Below are positions 16,802 through 25,802 of a stretch of DNA of 64,000 nt, piece after piece. How positions within the stretch are numbered: position 1 is the stretch's first letter; every line of letters begins with the position of its first letter. The stretch covers positions 310,001 to 374,000 of the forward strand of contig NZ_CP047958.1 of NCBI RefSeq assembly GCF_014304815.1, written 5' to 3'. The DNA is from Synechococcus sp. MIT S9220 (GTDB lineage: Bacteria; Cyanobacteriota; Cyanobacteriia; PCC-6307; Cyanobiaceae). Below the pieces are notes generated by a model that was not told the origin of the DNA, searched no databases, and saw nothing but the letters and a program-made list of their open reading frames with translations. The position numbers and the translations under genes are program-made.

Positions 16802-18844
16802 ACTGTTGTTCAGGTACGCCCAGAGATTGCCGAGCACCTTCTTGGTGTAGAGACGGGTTTCAGGGTATGGAATGCGTTCGACCCAAAGCTCAGGGTCCTG
16901 GTCCAGTTCAGCGCTCACCCAGGATCCTGCCGCTCCAGGCCCCGCGTTGTAACTGGCCACTGTTAACCAGGGGTTGCCCTGCCAAAGCTCCAGCAGATCG
17001 GCCAGATAGCGGGCTCCGAGAATCGCATTGCGCTCTGGTTCGCGTAGATCGTCGCTGCTGAGCTCTTCTCCTGCCAGTTCCGCGGCAGTGGCTGGCATCA
17101 GCTGCAGAAGTCCCACGGCACCCACGGGTGAAGTCACGCCGGGCGAGAAGCGAGATTCCTGGCGGGCAATGGCCAGCAGCAGTTCTAATCGCACCTTCTC
17201 CTGCTCTGAAGCGGCCAGGAAGAGAGGCAGCAGCGGTCTGGGGTGAAGACTGTTGTGGAGCAACTGGCGCGTGTTGCAGTCCGGGGACACCAGTCGCAGG
17301 CTGGCCCGCCACAGCCGGCTGAGACCGGTCCAGTGGTCATTCACCGCCAGTCGAAGCCGGCCTTCCCGCAGGAGCTGCTGTGGAGATGGATCGGAGTTTC
17401 CTGCGTCGCTGCGCCAGGTTTCCCAGGCTTCCTGATTCATCTCAAGGCGCCAGAGCTGGTCAACCAGGGGATTGCCGCTGTCGAGGGGGCTCCAGGTTTG
17501 ACCAGAGTTCAGACGGTCAGCCTCTGTGGCCGTGATCACCTTGTCGCCTGAGAGAGCCGGCAGGTTTCCGGAACCCAGCCTGGCCTGAGCTCGCCAGGTG
17601 TAGTAACCGGGTGGCTGCTGACGCGTCAGCGTCTGCCAGATCTCTTTGGCAGCCTGGCGATCTCCGAGTTTGTCCAGGCTCATCCCCAGCCAGAACTGCT
17701 GGCGCGCCCGCAGGGGGTCAGGCAGCTGCTCCGCTGGGATCGCAGTCAGCCATGACCTTGCCGGTTCCCACTGACCTTTGAGCAGTGCTTCACGAGCCAG
17801 GTCCCACTGCAGTTGCCAGCTGGCGGGATGGCCGGGCCAGCGTTTCAGCACGACCAGCCCTCCTTCGCCCCCTGCCAGACGGACCCGGGCCGCGGCGACA
17901 TCGGCTGATCGCTTCTGGAGAGATTCAGGCAAAGCGTTGATCAGTGCCTGTTTCGGCAGCAAAGGCTCGCTCAGCAGTGCTGCAGATTGCAGTGCCTCCT
18001 CGCTGTCCGGGTGATCCTTGGCCAGCTGCAGCAACATCGCTTCACCGCGTTGTTGCTGATCCTGGTTGCCTCGAAGGAGTGTGCGTCCGATCGTCAGCGC
18101 CTGCGACGGGGCCAGGGGGGTTCCCTGCAGGCAAAGTTCTGCGGATCGGCCATCGCCAAGTTCAGCCAGGGCCGCTGCCAGTTGCAGACGCTGCTGCTGT
18201 TCCAGTCCTTCGCCTGTGATGGCACCGCAGGCCTTGCGAAGCAGCCGTTGCGCCCCAGGCCAGTTCGCTCCCCAGCGGGCCAGATGCAGGGCACTGGACT
18301 GGACCAGGGCCTGATCGGCGTCGTCCGGCAGTTCGGCGGCGGCCGCCAGCGCGGCTGGATGGGCGGGTTGAAGCCTGAGCAGCTCCTCCCTCAGCTGCGG
18401 CTGGCGATCTGCAAGGTGATAACGGGCATCGGCACTGGCCGTTGACGTGGGAAAACGTCGGAGTAGATCCCGCCAGTGTTGTTGCTCCTCCCCATCGCGG
18501 CCCAGTGATTTTGCCGCCAGGGCTTGTTGTTTGAGGGCGACGGCGGCCATTGGAGCTGGCCCCCAGCCCTGTCCGCTCAGCAGGTGCCAGCGCCTTTGCG
18601 GAGAATCGTCGCTGCGGCTGCCCAGCATCAGGGCGGCTTCGCGCCGCTGCTCAGGGTTCCCGGACCAGCGGTAGTGCGTCCAGAGCTGTGCATCACTCAG
18701 CTCCGGCGTGATCGGATGGTGTTGACTGCGCAAGAGCACACGACCACCCAAGATCGCCAGAACAGTAAGAAGCGTGGTGCCGCCGAGAAGTAGCGGTCCG
18801 CGGGTCTCTCGAGTGTTCAAGCCGTGGCTGGAAACTGCTGGCAT
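16763..18844 (-). CDS. soluble-lytic-transglycosylase-like murein hydrolase
   Basis: 693-residue envelope protein. It has an N-terminal membrane anchor or signal (about residues 17-35), a long alpha-helical superhelix built of Ala/Leu/Gln-rich TPR-like repeats (about 50-520), and a C-terminal SLT catalytic domain (about 560-680). The SLT signature ARQESRFSPGVTSPVGAVGL carries the catalytic Glu; LLQLMPATAAELAG and VASYNAGPGAAGSW follow. Family enzymes cleave the MurNAc-GlcNAc bond to give 1,6-anhydro products. It lies next to glmM and a GlcNAc-kinase-like gene, which hints at cell-wall sugar handling. Confidence 0.92.
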   Translation of the reverse strand: MPAVSSHGLNTRETRGPLLLGGTTLLTVLAILGGRVLLRSQHHPITPELSDAQLWTHYRWSGNPEQRREAALMLGSRSDDSPQRRWHLLSGQGWGPAPMAAVALKQQALAAKSLGRDGEEQQHWRDLLRRFPTSTASADARYHLADRQPQLREELLRLQPAHPAALAAAAELPDDADQALVQSSALHLARWGANWPGAQRLLRKACGAITGEGLEQQQRLQLAAALAELGDGRSAELCLQGTPLAPSQALTIGRTLLRGNQDQQQRGEAMLLQLAKDHPDSEEALQSAALLSEPLLPKQALINALPESLQKRSADVAAARVRLAGGEGGLVVLKRWPGHPASWQLQWDLAREALLKGQWEPARSWLTAIPAEQLPDPLRARQQFWLGMSLDKLGDRQAAKEIWQTLTRQQPPGYYTWRAQARLGSGNLPALSGDKVITATEADRLNSGQTWSPLDSGNPLVDQLWRLEMNQEAWETWRSDAGNSDPSPQQLLREGRLRLAVNDHWTGLSRLWRASLRLVSPDCNTRQLLHNSLHPRPLLPLFLAASEQEKVRLELLLAIARQESRFSPGVTSPVGAVGLLQLMPATAAELAGEELSSDDLREPERNAILGARYLADLLELWQGNPWLTVASYNAGPGAAGSWVSAELDQDPELWVERIPYPETRLYTKKVLGNLWAYLNNSSGNDASTDRCSQ

Positions 18845-18869
18845 TCTGTGCCCAGCAGGATCGAACTGG

Positions 18870-19073
18870 ATGGTTGCTCAGCGTCGGCAACCGCGACCTG
18901 GCCAGCGCCAACGCCTGCGCCTGGTTGTGGCCTTAGGACTGGCTTTTGTGGTTTGGGGCCTGCGCTGGCTCTGGCCGTTGCGGTGGTTGCCTGGCTGGGT
19001 GGTGCTGCTGGTGGGTTTATGGGCTCTGCTGGAACTGGCAGCTCTGCTGCTTATGCCTCAGCGATGGACTTGA
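18870..19073 (+). CDS. small membrane protein
   Basis: 67-residue protein with a basic N-terminus (QRRQPRPGQRQRLR) and two hydrophobic helices (about 16-34 and 37-58) rich in Leu and Trp. No family recognised. The ATG at 18870 is 25 bases from the divergent lytic transglycosylase start. Small size makes the call less secure, but composition and position between two expressed genes support it. Confidence 0.5.
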   Translation: MVAQRRQPRPGQRQRLRLVVALGLAFVVWGLRWLWPLRWLPGWVVLLVGLWALLELAALLLMPQRWT

Positions 19074-19159
19074 TCGGCATCGTGCGGCTGTAGCCCTGTC
19101 ACTGGTTCAGTGATGGGTTGTCTCAGGGCTCTTAAGGTTCAGTCCACAAATGAGACCTC

Positions 19160-20548
19160 ATGGCCTCTTCCGCTGCTCATCCGCTTGGTTCACTCCAGTC
19201 CCCGGAGGTCAGTTTCGGGACAGATGGGCTGCGGGGTCGTGTCGGTTCGGCGATCACGCCCGCTCTGGCTTTGCAGGTGGGTTTCTGGTGCGGTCGCGTC
19301 TTGCCGCCGGATGGTCCTGTTCTGATCGGAATGGACTCCCGCTGCAGCGGTTCGATGGTGGTGGCCGCTCTGACCGCAGGTCTGACTGCAGCAGGTCGTG
19401 AGGTCTGGACTCTTGGCCTTTGCCCCACACCGGCGGTTCCCGGTCTGATCCGTCGCTTTCAGGCATCAGGCGGGTTGATGGTGTCGGCCAGTCACAACCC
19501 GCCTGAAGACAACGGCATCAAGGTGTTCGGGCCTGATGGCAGCAAGCTGGGCTCCACGCTGCAGCGCCGCATTGAATCCGGTCTGCGTGGTGAGGCAGAC
19601 GCCTCTGGGCCGATGGGCGCCTGTGGCGCTGCAATCCATCGTGCTGAGTTGCTTGAGCACTATCGCGACAGTCTGCTGAGCAGCGTTCAGCATCAGCGTC
19701 TGGACGGAGTGCCGATCGTGCTCGATCTCTGCTGGGGTTCAGCAACCGCATGCGGTGCAGAGGTTTTCCGCTCACTTGGGGCCGACCTCACCGTGCTGCA
19801 TGGGGCGGCAGACGGTGAGCGCATCAACGTGGGCTGTGGGTCCACCCATCTGGGACCGCTGCGGGAGGCGGTGATCGAACGCGGTGCGGCCATGGGCTTT
19901 GCCTTCGACGGTGATGCCGACCGGATGCTGGCTGTGGACGGTCGCGGCCGGGTTGTTGATGGTGATCACGTGCTCTACCTCTGGGGCTCTGTGCTGCAAG
20001 ACAGCGGTGCGTTGCCTGACCAGCGCCTGGTTGCCACGGTGATGTCCAACCTCGGATTTGAGCGGGCCTGGCAGTCCAGAGGTGGTCAGCTGGAGCGCAC
20101 TCCGGTGGGAGACCAGCATGTGCACGCAGCGATGGTGAGCAGTGGTGCAGCCCTGGGAGGTGAGCAGTCCGGACACATCCTGTCCTCCGCCCATGGACTC
20201 GCCGGTGATGGGGTTCTCACGGCGCTTCAGCTCGCCACCCTTTGCCATGGCCAGCAGATGACGCTTGCGGACTGGCTGGACCGCAGCTTCCAGGCCTATC
20301 CACAGAAGCTTGTGAATGTGCGCGTGCCTGACCTCGAGCGGCGCAAGGGTTGGGCCGAGTGCGCTCCTCTGCGAGAGCTGGTCGACGAAGCTGAACGCTC
20401 GATGGCTGAAGACGGCAGGGTGCTGGTGCGGGCGAGCGGCACCGAACCTCTCTTGCGGGTGATGGTGGAAGCGGCCGAATCAGATGTGGTGGAACTCTGG
20501 ACCGGCCGTTTGGCCGAGGCGGCCGATCGCCATCTCAATGTGGCCTGA
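19160..20548 (+). CDS. glmM: phosphoglucosamine mutase
   Basis: 462-residue enzyme interconverting glucosamine-6-P and -1-P for UDP-GlcNAc synthesis. It has FGTDGLRG at the N-terminus, the phosphoserine loop VSASHNPPEDNGIKVFGPDG (about residues 107-126), the metal-binding loop FAFDGDADRM, the sugar-specificity GEQSGHI motif and the C-terminal VRASGTEPLLRVMVE phosphate site. All four alpha-D-phosphohexomutase domains are present. Its 3' end overlaps the convergent kinase gene by 14 bases. Confidence 0.95.
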   Translation: MASSAAHPLGSLQSPEVSFGTDGLRGRVGSAITPALALQVGFWCGRVLPPDGPVLIGMDSRCSGSMVVAALTAGLTAAGREVWTLGLCPTPAVPGLIRRFQASGGLMVSASHNPPEDNGIKVFGPDGSKLGSTLQRRIESGLRGEADASGPMGACGAAIHRAELLEHYRDSLLSSVQHQRLDGVPIVLDLCWGSATACGAEVFRSLGADLTVLHGAADGERINVGCGSTHLGPLREAVIERGAAMGFAFDGDADRMLAVDGRGRVVDGDHVLYLWGSVLQDSGALPDQRLVATVMSNLGFERAWQSRGGQLERTPVGDQHVHAAMVSSGAALGGEQSGHILSSAHGLAGDGVLTALQLATLCHGQQMTLADWLDRSFQAYPQKLVNVRVPDLERRKGWAECAPLRELVDEAERSMAEDGRVLVRASGTEPLLRVMVEAAESDVVELWTGRLAEAADRHLNVA

Positions 20549-21554
20549 GGGCGGAACGATCCAGAGCGCAGGCAAGCGCACCATCACAGGCATCCCCCGA
20601 TCCTGATTGCCAGCTGCTCCCCGGCAGCAACTCGAAGATCGCCGTGTTGACGAGTTCACGGAACTCTGAAAGATGCTCCAGCGCTCCGCCACGCGCACAC
20701 AGGGATGGAGTGGTCAGATCAAGGGCTTGAGCCGTGACTGCTGCTGCCTGCGCGAGTGCGGAGGCCGACTGCTGCAGGATGGCTCGAGCGGCAGGATCGC
20801 CTTGTGCGGCAGCGTCGTCGACCAGCGGCGCCAGCTTCGCCTCTGCGTCGGTGCCATGGCTTGGGCTCACCACGCGTGCTTTGAGCTCGAAGGCGGTGCG
20901 ACAACCCATGACTTCCCACAGCTGGTGCCGCAGCGTGCCATCAGGAGCGCGGCCATCGGCCATTTTCAGGCTCAGCTGAAGCGCATCGTGGCCGATGTCG
21001 AAGGCAGACCCTGCACCATCCAGGCGCCAGCCCCAGCCGCCGCAGCGGTGTTCGCGTCCGTTGGCGTCCCGACCCACCACGATCATTCCGGTGCCGCTGA
21101 TTAGCACGATGCCCGACTGATCAGGAAATGCGCCCCGCAAGGCGGTGCGTTCGTCGCCGGTTGCGATGCAGCACGTTTCGGGCAGTTGCAGTTCTGAAGC
21201 GAGTAGCGCTCCGCCCCTCTCCTGCAGGGGCGTTCCAGCCTCGATGCCACTGGCTCCAATGGCTGCAGCAAAGATTGGCTCTGACTTGTTGGGTTCCCGA
21301 CCGCATCGCTGAGTCCAGTCGAGTCGGGCTCTGTCGAGGCTGAAGCGGATGGCAGAACGAAAGCGCTCTTCTCCGTCAGCAGCATCCAGATGGCTCACTC
21401 CTGGCCCTAAACCATCGCCGACCGTTCGAAGTTTTCCGTCCTCCCAAGCACTCAATCGGCAACGGCATTGGGTCTGTCCGGCATCAAATCCAGCAAAGAT
21501 GGGAACTTGCTTGTTCAAGGCTCGCGGCGCATTTGGCTCAGGGTGGCCAGGCAA
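20535..21554 (-). CDS. N-acetylglucosamine-kinase-like ATPase (BadF/BadG family)
   Basis: 339 residues with an actin-like ATPase fold: FAGFDAGQTQCRCRLS (phosphate-1 loop), AAIGASGI, DERTALRGAF, then VLISGTGMIVVGRD (phosphate-2) and CGGWGWRLDGAGSAFDIG. These match BadF/BadG/BcrA/BcrD-type proteins that include eukaryotic and bacterial GlcNAc kinases. Convergence on glmM and proximity to a lytic transglycosylase favour an amino-sugar substrate, but this is inference. The first 40 bases overlap the end of the IctB-like gene. Confidence 0.8.
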   Translation of the reverse strand: MPGHPEPNAPRALNKQVPIFAGFDAGQTQCRCRLSAWEDGKLRTVGDGLGPGVSHLDAADGEERFRSAIRFSLDRARLDWTQRCGREPNKSEPIFAAAIGASGIEAGTPLQERGGALLASELQLPETCCIATGDERTALRGAFPDQSGIVLISGTGMIVVGRDANGREHRCGGWGWRLDGAGSAFDIGHDALQLSLKMADGRAPDGTLRHQLWEVMGCRTAFELKARVVSPSHGTDAEAKLAPLVDDAAAQGDPAARAILQQSASALAQAAAVTAQALDLTTPSLCARGGALEHLSEFRELVNTAIFELLPGSSWQSGSGDACDGALACALDRSALRPH

Positions 21555-22813
21555 AACCAGCCGCTGATTTGCACTTCAGGACGGAAGAAGATGGTGTCGG
21601 CTGCACCCTGGATCAGCAGACCAGCGATGGCTGCGAGGCAGCCCAGGCAGGGAAGAGCAAGCTCTGCGTCTGCAGTCAGGGCACGCCAACCGTTACGAAG
21701 GCTGGCAACCCCTAGCCCCAGACAGGCGAGCAGGCCAGGGATGCCGGTCTCAACCAGGATTTCAAGCGGCACTGAATAGGCACTGAGAGCGTTGAATTTC
21801 GGTTGCTGGTACAGGGGGTAAACGCTGTTGAAGGCTGCATTGCCCGGGCCGATGCCCAGCCAAGGACGGTCTTGGATCATGTCGATCGCCGCGAGCCAGA
21901 CGTTGATCCGGAAATTGTTGGAACTGTCGCCTCGACCTGCCATCAGGCTGGCGACTCGGGTGCGGATCGGTTCCACCTGTGTGGCGGCAACGGCCAGTAC
22001 CACGCCAGTCATGACGAGCAGGGCCAGGGGAAGAAGCCGTCGCCAGAGCGCTGGCCAGTTTCGGATGTACCGAAGCAGCAGGAGCAGCATCAGCACACCG
22101 ACTGAAGCCACAATCCCAAGCCAGCCACCGCGGCTATAGCTGAACAGCGTTGAAGCGCAGCCGAGGATCACTGCTGTGGCTGCGTAGAGCCTGGCACCCC
22201 AGCCACGCCAGCGAATCATTGCCACGACGGCAATCGGCAGGATTGGCACCAGGTACCCCGCCAGGAGATTGGGATTGCCCAGTGGCCCGTAGATGCGGAT
22301 GGTGCCCTCCGCCACCGAGTTGGGATCGGCCCAGCGAGCCAATTCCTCTGTGGGGGCATACAGCTGGCGTAATGCCAGCAGGCTGCTCAGCAGAGATCCG
22401 CCCAGCAAGGCCGCCACCAAGCGGTCCCACCACTGAGGCCCGACACTCAGTAGCTGGCGCATCAGGGCATAGACCCCGAGGTAGCTGATCAGTTTGAGCA
22501 GACCTTTGGCGGCGGCGCTCGGGACCGGTGAAAGACCTGTGGCCAGCATGGCCACAGCCAGGAAGAGCAGCAGCCAGCCACTGATCGAGCCGATGTGAGC
22601 GGGAGTTCTGGTGAGTGACCAGAGCACCCAAAGGGCTCCGCAGGCCAGCACGATCAGGCCCAGACCAGCACGCGTGAGGACTGGAAGTCCGGCCATCAGC
22701 AGGATCAGGACGATCCCCGCCAGATCGCTTAGGCGCTTCTGCTGTGCCGCTGAACCTGGTAGGAGTCCTTGCCAGCGCAGCAACCAAGGGGTAGGGGCCG
22801 AAGCCTCAGCCAT
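21515..22813 (-). CDS. IctB-like / O-antigen ligase-family membrane protein
   Basis: 432-residue polytopic protein with about ten hydrophobic segments and the Wzy_C-type loop PWLGIGPGNAAFNSVYPLYQ near residue 325. The pattern YGPLGNPNLLAGYLVPILP is shared with cyanobacterial IctB. IctB was originally proposed to act in inorganic carbon accumulation, while its family members are polysaccharide ligases or polymerases; I favour a glycan role here because of the surrounding amino-sugar genes. Its ATG overlaps the stop of trmB. Confidence 0.8.
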   Translation of the reverse strand: MAEASAPTPWLLRWQGLLPGSAAQQKRLSDLAGIVLILLMAGLPVLTRAGLGLIVLACGALWVLWSLTRTPAHIGSISGWLLLFLAVAMLATGLSPVPSAAAKGLLKLISYLGVYALMRQLLSVGPQWWDRLVAALLGGSLLSSLLALRQLYAPTEELARWADPNSVAEGTIRIYGPLGNPNLLAGYLVPILPIAVVAMIRWRGWGARLYAATAVILGCASTLFSYSRGGWLGIVASVGVLMLLLLLRYIRNWPALWRRLLPLALLVMTGVVLAVAATQVEPIRTRVASLMAGRGDSSNNFRINVWLAAIDMIQDRPWLGIGPGNAAFNSVYPLYQQPKFNALSAYSVPLEILVETGIPGLLACLGLGVASLRNGWRALTADAELALPCLGCLAAIAGLLIQGAADTIFFRPEVQISGWFCLATLSQMRREP

Positions 22814-23520
22814 CAGTGATTGAGAGGAACATCAGCGGGATTATCGACCCGTTGCCAGGCGATCTCCAGTTCTTCCAGCTCTGGCAGTGGCTGTTCGTTG
22901 CGCCGGTAAAGCACTCTGTAGGCAGGAAGGCCCTTCTCTTGCACGTAGCGTTCGCGTTCGGTCGGCACCGGTAGAGGGTTGTTGGTGCGCCAGGGACGCG
23001 TGTCTTCGTCGGGGCGGTCGAAGCAACCGCTCAGTTCGACCAGTGTGACCATCGGTTCCACCACTTCCAGGACATCGCTTTGTAGAAACAGCTCGCGACT
23101 GGGACTGAGAGCGGCAGCGATGGCGAGCAGTAGCGAGGGTTGCATCACCCGGCGCTTGCGGTGTCGCCGCTTGAACCAGGGATCCGGAAACTGGATGCTC
23201 ACCAGCTGCAGCTGATCCGCGGTCAGCTCCGCAAGCCAGCCCTCAAGGCTGATGTTGGCATTGCAAAAGAGGTAATGGAGATTGTGACGCTCGAGTTTGT
23301 CGCGGTCACGCTGGGCTGCCAGTACGAGCGGACGCCTGATTTCCACACCCAGATGATTCCAGTCTGGTTTCAGTGCTGACAGCTCCAGTAGACAGACGCC
23401 CCGGGCGCAGCCGATGTCCAAATGGATGGGGCGATTGGCGATGTCAAACAGCTGATCGGGACCGGGCAATTCCAGAGGCAGCTGAAAGAAGCGGCTGAGG
23501 GGATTGACGTGCTGCCGCAT
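22813..23520 (-). CDS. trmB: tRNA (guanine-N7-)-methyltransferase
   Basis: 235-residue SAM-dependent enzyme that makes m7G46 in tRNA. It shows the Rossmann SAM motif [16 protein letters not shown], the [10 protein letters not shown] strand, FCNANI, and the family hallmark [18 protein letters not shown]. It starts directly at the stop of the upstream FIST gene and its own stop overlaps the IctB-like ATG, so three genes form a tightly coupled unit. Confidence 0.95.
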   Translation of the reverse strand: MRQHVNPLSRFFQLPLELPGPDQLFDIANRPIHLDIGCARGVCLLELSALKPDWNHLGVEIRRPLVLAAQRDRDKLERHNLHYLFCNANISLEGWLAELTADQLQLVSIQFPDPWFKRRHRKRRVMQPSLLLAIAAALSPSRELFLQSDVLEVVEPMVTLVELSGCFDRPDEDTRPWRTNNPLPVPTERERYVQEKGLPAYRVLYRRNEQPLPELEELEIAWQRVDNPADVPLNH

Positions 23521-24824
23521 CAGGATCGCGTTGCACTTTCGGAAGGATCGCAGCGCAACAGGCCCCAGCAGGCGGTGTAGCCATGAAAATGCGTGGCTCC
23601 TCCGAGGGGACCGATTTCGCCGTTGCAGAAGCTGCCGGCAACCGGAAGTTGTGGAAAGACATCGCGAGCGATGTTGACATCGCCATCGGGGCTGCCAAAC
23701 AAGCCGTTGCCCCGGCCCAGACAGGCGAAGAGGAGTCCCATTAACGGTGTGGCGTCGCTGCCTTGATCGCGTCTGGTCTGCAACAGCTGGCGGGCTTCCT
23801 GTCTTGAGGCCTGCGCTTCACGCAGCTGGAACTGCACGTTTTGTCCGGCACGTACGCGATCGGCAACGGCAACCGCGCCGTTGCGTGGATCCACGCCGAT
23901 CAGATTGCGCACCAGAAAGGACCTTTCGGGGCGATCAGCTAAGACGCCACCCTGATTCAGGCCAGCGAGCATGGCATCCGCAATGAATTGCTCCCGCTCC
24001 ACACCCAGAAACAGTGAGTGCTGCACCAATTCCCTGTCTTCGGCGCTGAGATCGGCAAGCACGCGCTGTAAGCAGGCCACTGGACTGGCCCTGCGATCAC
24101 CGTCGCTCAGTTCGAGCAGAACGTTGCGTTGAGCCTGTTCGATGGCGAAGACCGGTCCAATCGGTCGACATCCCTGGGCGACCACTGGATCCAGGCTCCA
24201 GGTGCCGCCGATGCTCAGGCCTACCGCTCCATCGATGACCTGATCTCCATAGAGCAGAGAACCATGATCAGCGTTGTGAGGTACCGCGATGCCTCCGACT
24301 TTGGCGATGCCGGGGTAGGCGTAATCCAGTCCGCTCACGAGATCGTTGATGGCATGACAGCCGGGATCGAGCAGCAGCAGCATTGAACGGCTGTGGTCAG
24401 GGTTCACCCCCACCCAGTCCTGCCAGTTCTGGGCGGCTCCATCAAGATCGGGCAGTTGGCTGCTGTTGAGACGGAAGCTGTTCAGTTCAGCTCCAGGAAG
24501 GTTCAGGAGACTGACGCTGAGTGCTGGCGTGCGTTCCACTTCATGGGCTTCGCCTGCGGTTGTGGTGCCAACGACACCACCGCCCAGACATCCGAGCCAG
24601 TGTTTGGCGTTCAGGCGTTTTTGCAGCAGCGGCAGTAGGCGGGTCAGATCGCTCGCGAAATGACTCGAGATGAACACGAGGGCCAGATCGGCCTCATTCG
24701 AGCCCAGAGCACTGGTGACTTCCCTTGCAGCATCTTCAAGAGAAGGCTTGCTGGAAAGGGCATGTCGGCATTGAGCCTGCAGCCCGCGGCTCCGGAACCA
24801 GTCGAGAGGATTGAACGGAACCAT
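23520..24824 (-). CDS. FIST-domain sensory/signal protein
   Basis: 434 residues with an N-terminal FIST domain ([40 protein letters not shown]) and a FIST_C domain toward the C-terminus ([56 protein letters not shown]). FIST domains are predicted small-ligand sensors. No output domain is attached, so it may bind its ligand in a stand-alone way. ATG at 24824 (MVPFNPLDW) is chosen; the frame stays open upstream into the divergent DUF3177 gene. It is the first gene of the trmB and ictB-like unit. Confidence 0.85.
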   Translation of the reverse strand: MVPFNPLDWFRSRGLQAQCRHALSSKPSLEDAAREVTSALGSNEADLALVFISSHFASDLTRLLPLLQKRLNAKHWLGCLGGGVVGTTTAGEAHEVERTPALSVSLLNLPGAELNSFRLNSSQLPDLDGAAQNWQDWVGVNPDHSRSMLLLLDPGCHAINDLVSGLDYAYPGIAKVGGIAVPHNADHGSLLYGDQVIDGAVGLSIGGTWSLDPVVAQGCRPIGPVFAIEQAQRNVLLELSDGDRRASPVACLQRVLADLSAEDRELVQHSLFLGVEREQFIADAMLAGLNQGGVLADRPERSFLVRNLIGVDPRNGAVAVADRVRAGQNVQFQLREAQASRQEARQLLQTRRDQGSDATPLMGLLFACLGRGNGLFGSPDGDVNIARDVFPQLPVAGSFCNGEIGPLGGATHFHGYTACWGLLRCDPSESATRS

Positions 24825-24894
24825 GGATTGGACCTTACCAATCCTGTCGACCTGCTGGATGACCGTGATAATGGCCCTCTGATGTCCCTGGCCG

Positions 24895-25506
24895 GTGTCC
24901 GATTTCACAACACGCACCCTGGTGTGGCTCACCTATCGCCTCGGGGCGACGATTGCTCTGGGCATTCCGCTTGTGCTTCTGATCTGGTCGGGGCTTCGAC
25001 GCGACCCTGCCTTGGTGAGGTTGCTCGGGATCTACTGGAAAGTGGCAAGTCTGCTGGCGATCAGCGTGCTGTTGCTGACTGATCAACGGCCGATCGGCTA
25101 TTTCACGGCATTTCTGGCGCCTCTGCTGATGGCTGCGTCTCTTTGGTTCTGGGTTGACCTCAATGAGGAGCTGGCCGACAGCCCTCCGGGGCGCGCGCTG
25201 CCGTTCACCGTTCGGGTCTGGCGATGGGCCCTCACACTCTTTGCCTTGTTCGCCGCCGTGATGTCGGGTTCGGCACTGGGTTGCACCCGTCAGCTCGAGA
25301 CCGATTCCTGTCGGCTTTGGCTGGAGGCGCCCCAGGGGCTGCATCGAGTCGCTGAGCGTGTGTTCGACTTCGTCTTCGGTGGTGAGTGGACGATGGCCGT
25401 GGCGGCCTTCATCGGCTACGTGGCTCTGGTGGCTTACGTCGTCGGCCTGCTGCAGTGGGCTCTGGTGCGTCTTCCCAAGCAGGGACGGGTCGCCGGGGAT
25501 TTCTGA
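24895..25506 (+). CDS. DUF3177 family membrane protein
   Basis: 203-residue membrane protein with about five hydrophobic helices. The LVWLTYRLGATIALGIPLVLLIWS start, LLTDQRPIGYF loop and WWVDLNEEL-like segment match DUF3177 of cyanobacteria. Function unknown. The start is GTG at 24895, divergent from the FIST gene with 70 bases between them. Three bases after its stop the next small gene starts. Confidence 0.8.
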   Translation: MSDFTTRTLVWLTYRLGATIALGIPLVLLIWSGLRRDPALVRLLGIYWKVASLLAISVLLLTDQRPIGYFTAFLAPLLMAASLWFWVDLNEELADSPPGRALPFTVRVWRWALTLFALFAAVMSGSALGCTRQLETDSCRLWLEAPQGLHRVAERVFDFVFGGEWTMAVAAFIGYVALVAYVVGLLQWALVRLPKQGRVAGDF

Positions 25507-25508
25507 TC

Positions 25509-25802
25509 ATGGAATCCACCGCCCTCGTTCAGGAGCTGGAAGAGCGCACGCGTCTGAGCCCTGATCGGGTGGTGAGGTTGCACGGGTTTGTGTTGGATGA
25601 GCCGTTTGAACTGTTGATCTTTCGTGGCTTCAGCAGCAGCACGACCCATCCCACAGCCTTTGATCCAGATGCATCGGTTCTCCCCGATGGCACGCGCTTG
25701 GATTGGGCGGAATTGCTGCAGGGCCCGCTGGACCCCTCCGGCGAAACCAGGCTTGTCGGGCCTGTGAATCCGGAAGACCTGCTGGCTCAGGCCAGCTGGT
25801 GA
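25509..25802 (+). CDS. conserved small cyanobacterial protein
   Basis: 97-residue acidic soluble protein (MESTALVQELEERTRLSP start). The segment RVVRLHGFVLDEPFELLIFRGFSSSTTHPTAFD looks like a compact beta-barrel and resembles hypothetical proteins shared by cyanobacteria and plastid-bearing organisms, but I cannot name a function. It follows the DUF3177 gene closely and its stop abuts the convergent ileS stop with no spacer. Confidence 0.75.
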   Translation: MESTALVQELEERTRLSPDRVVRLHGFVLDEPFELLIFRGFSSSTTHPTAFDPDASVLPDGTRLDWAELLQGPLDPSGETRLVGPVNPEDLLAQASW

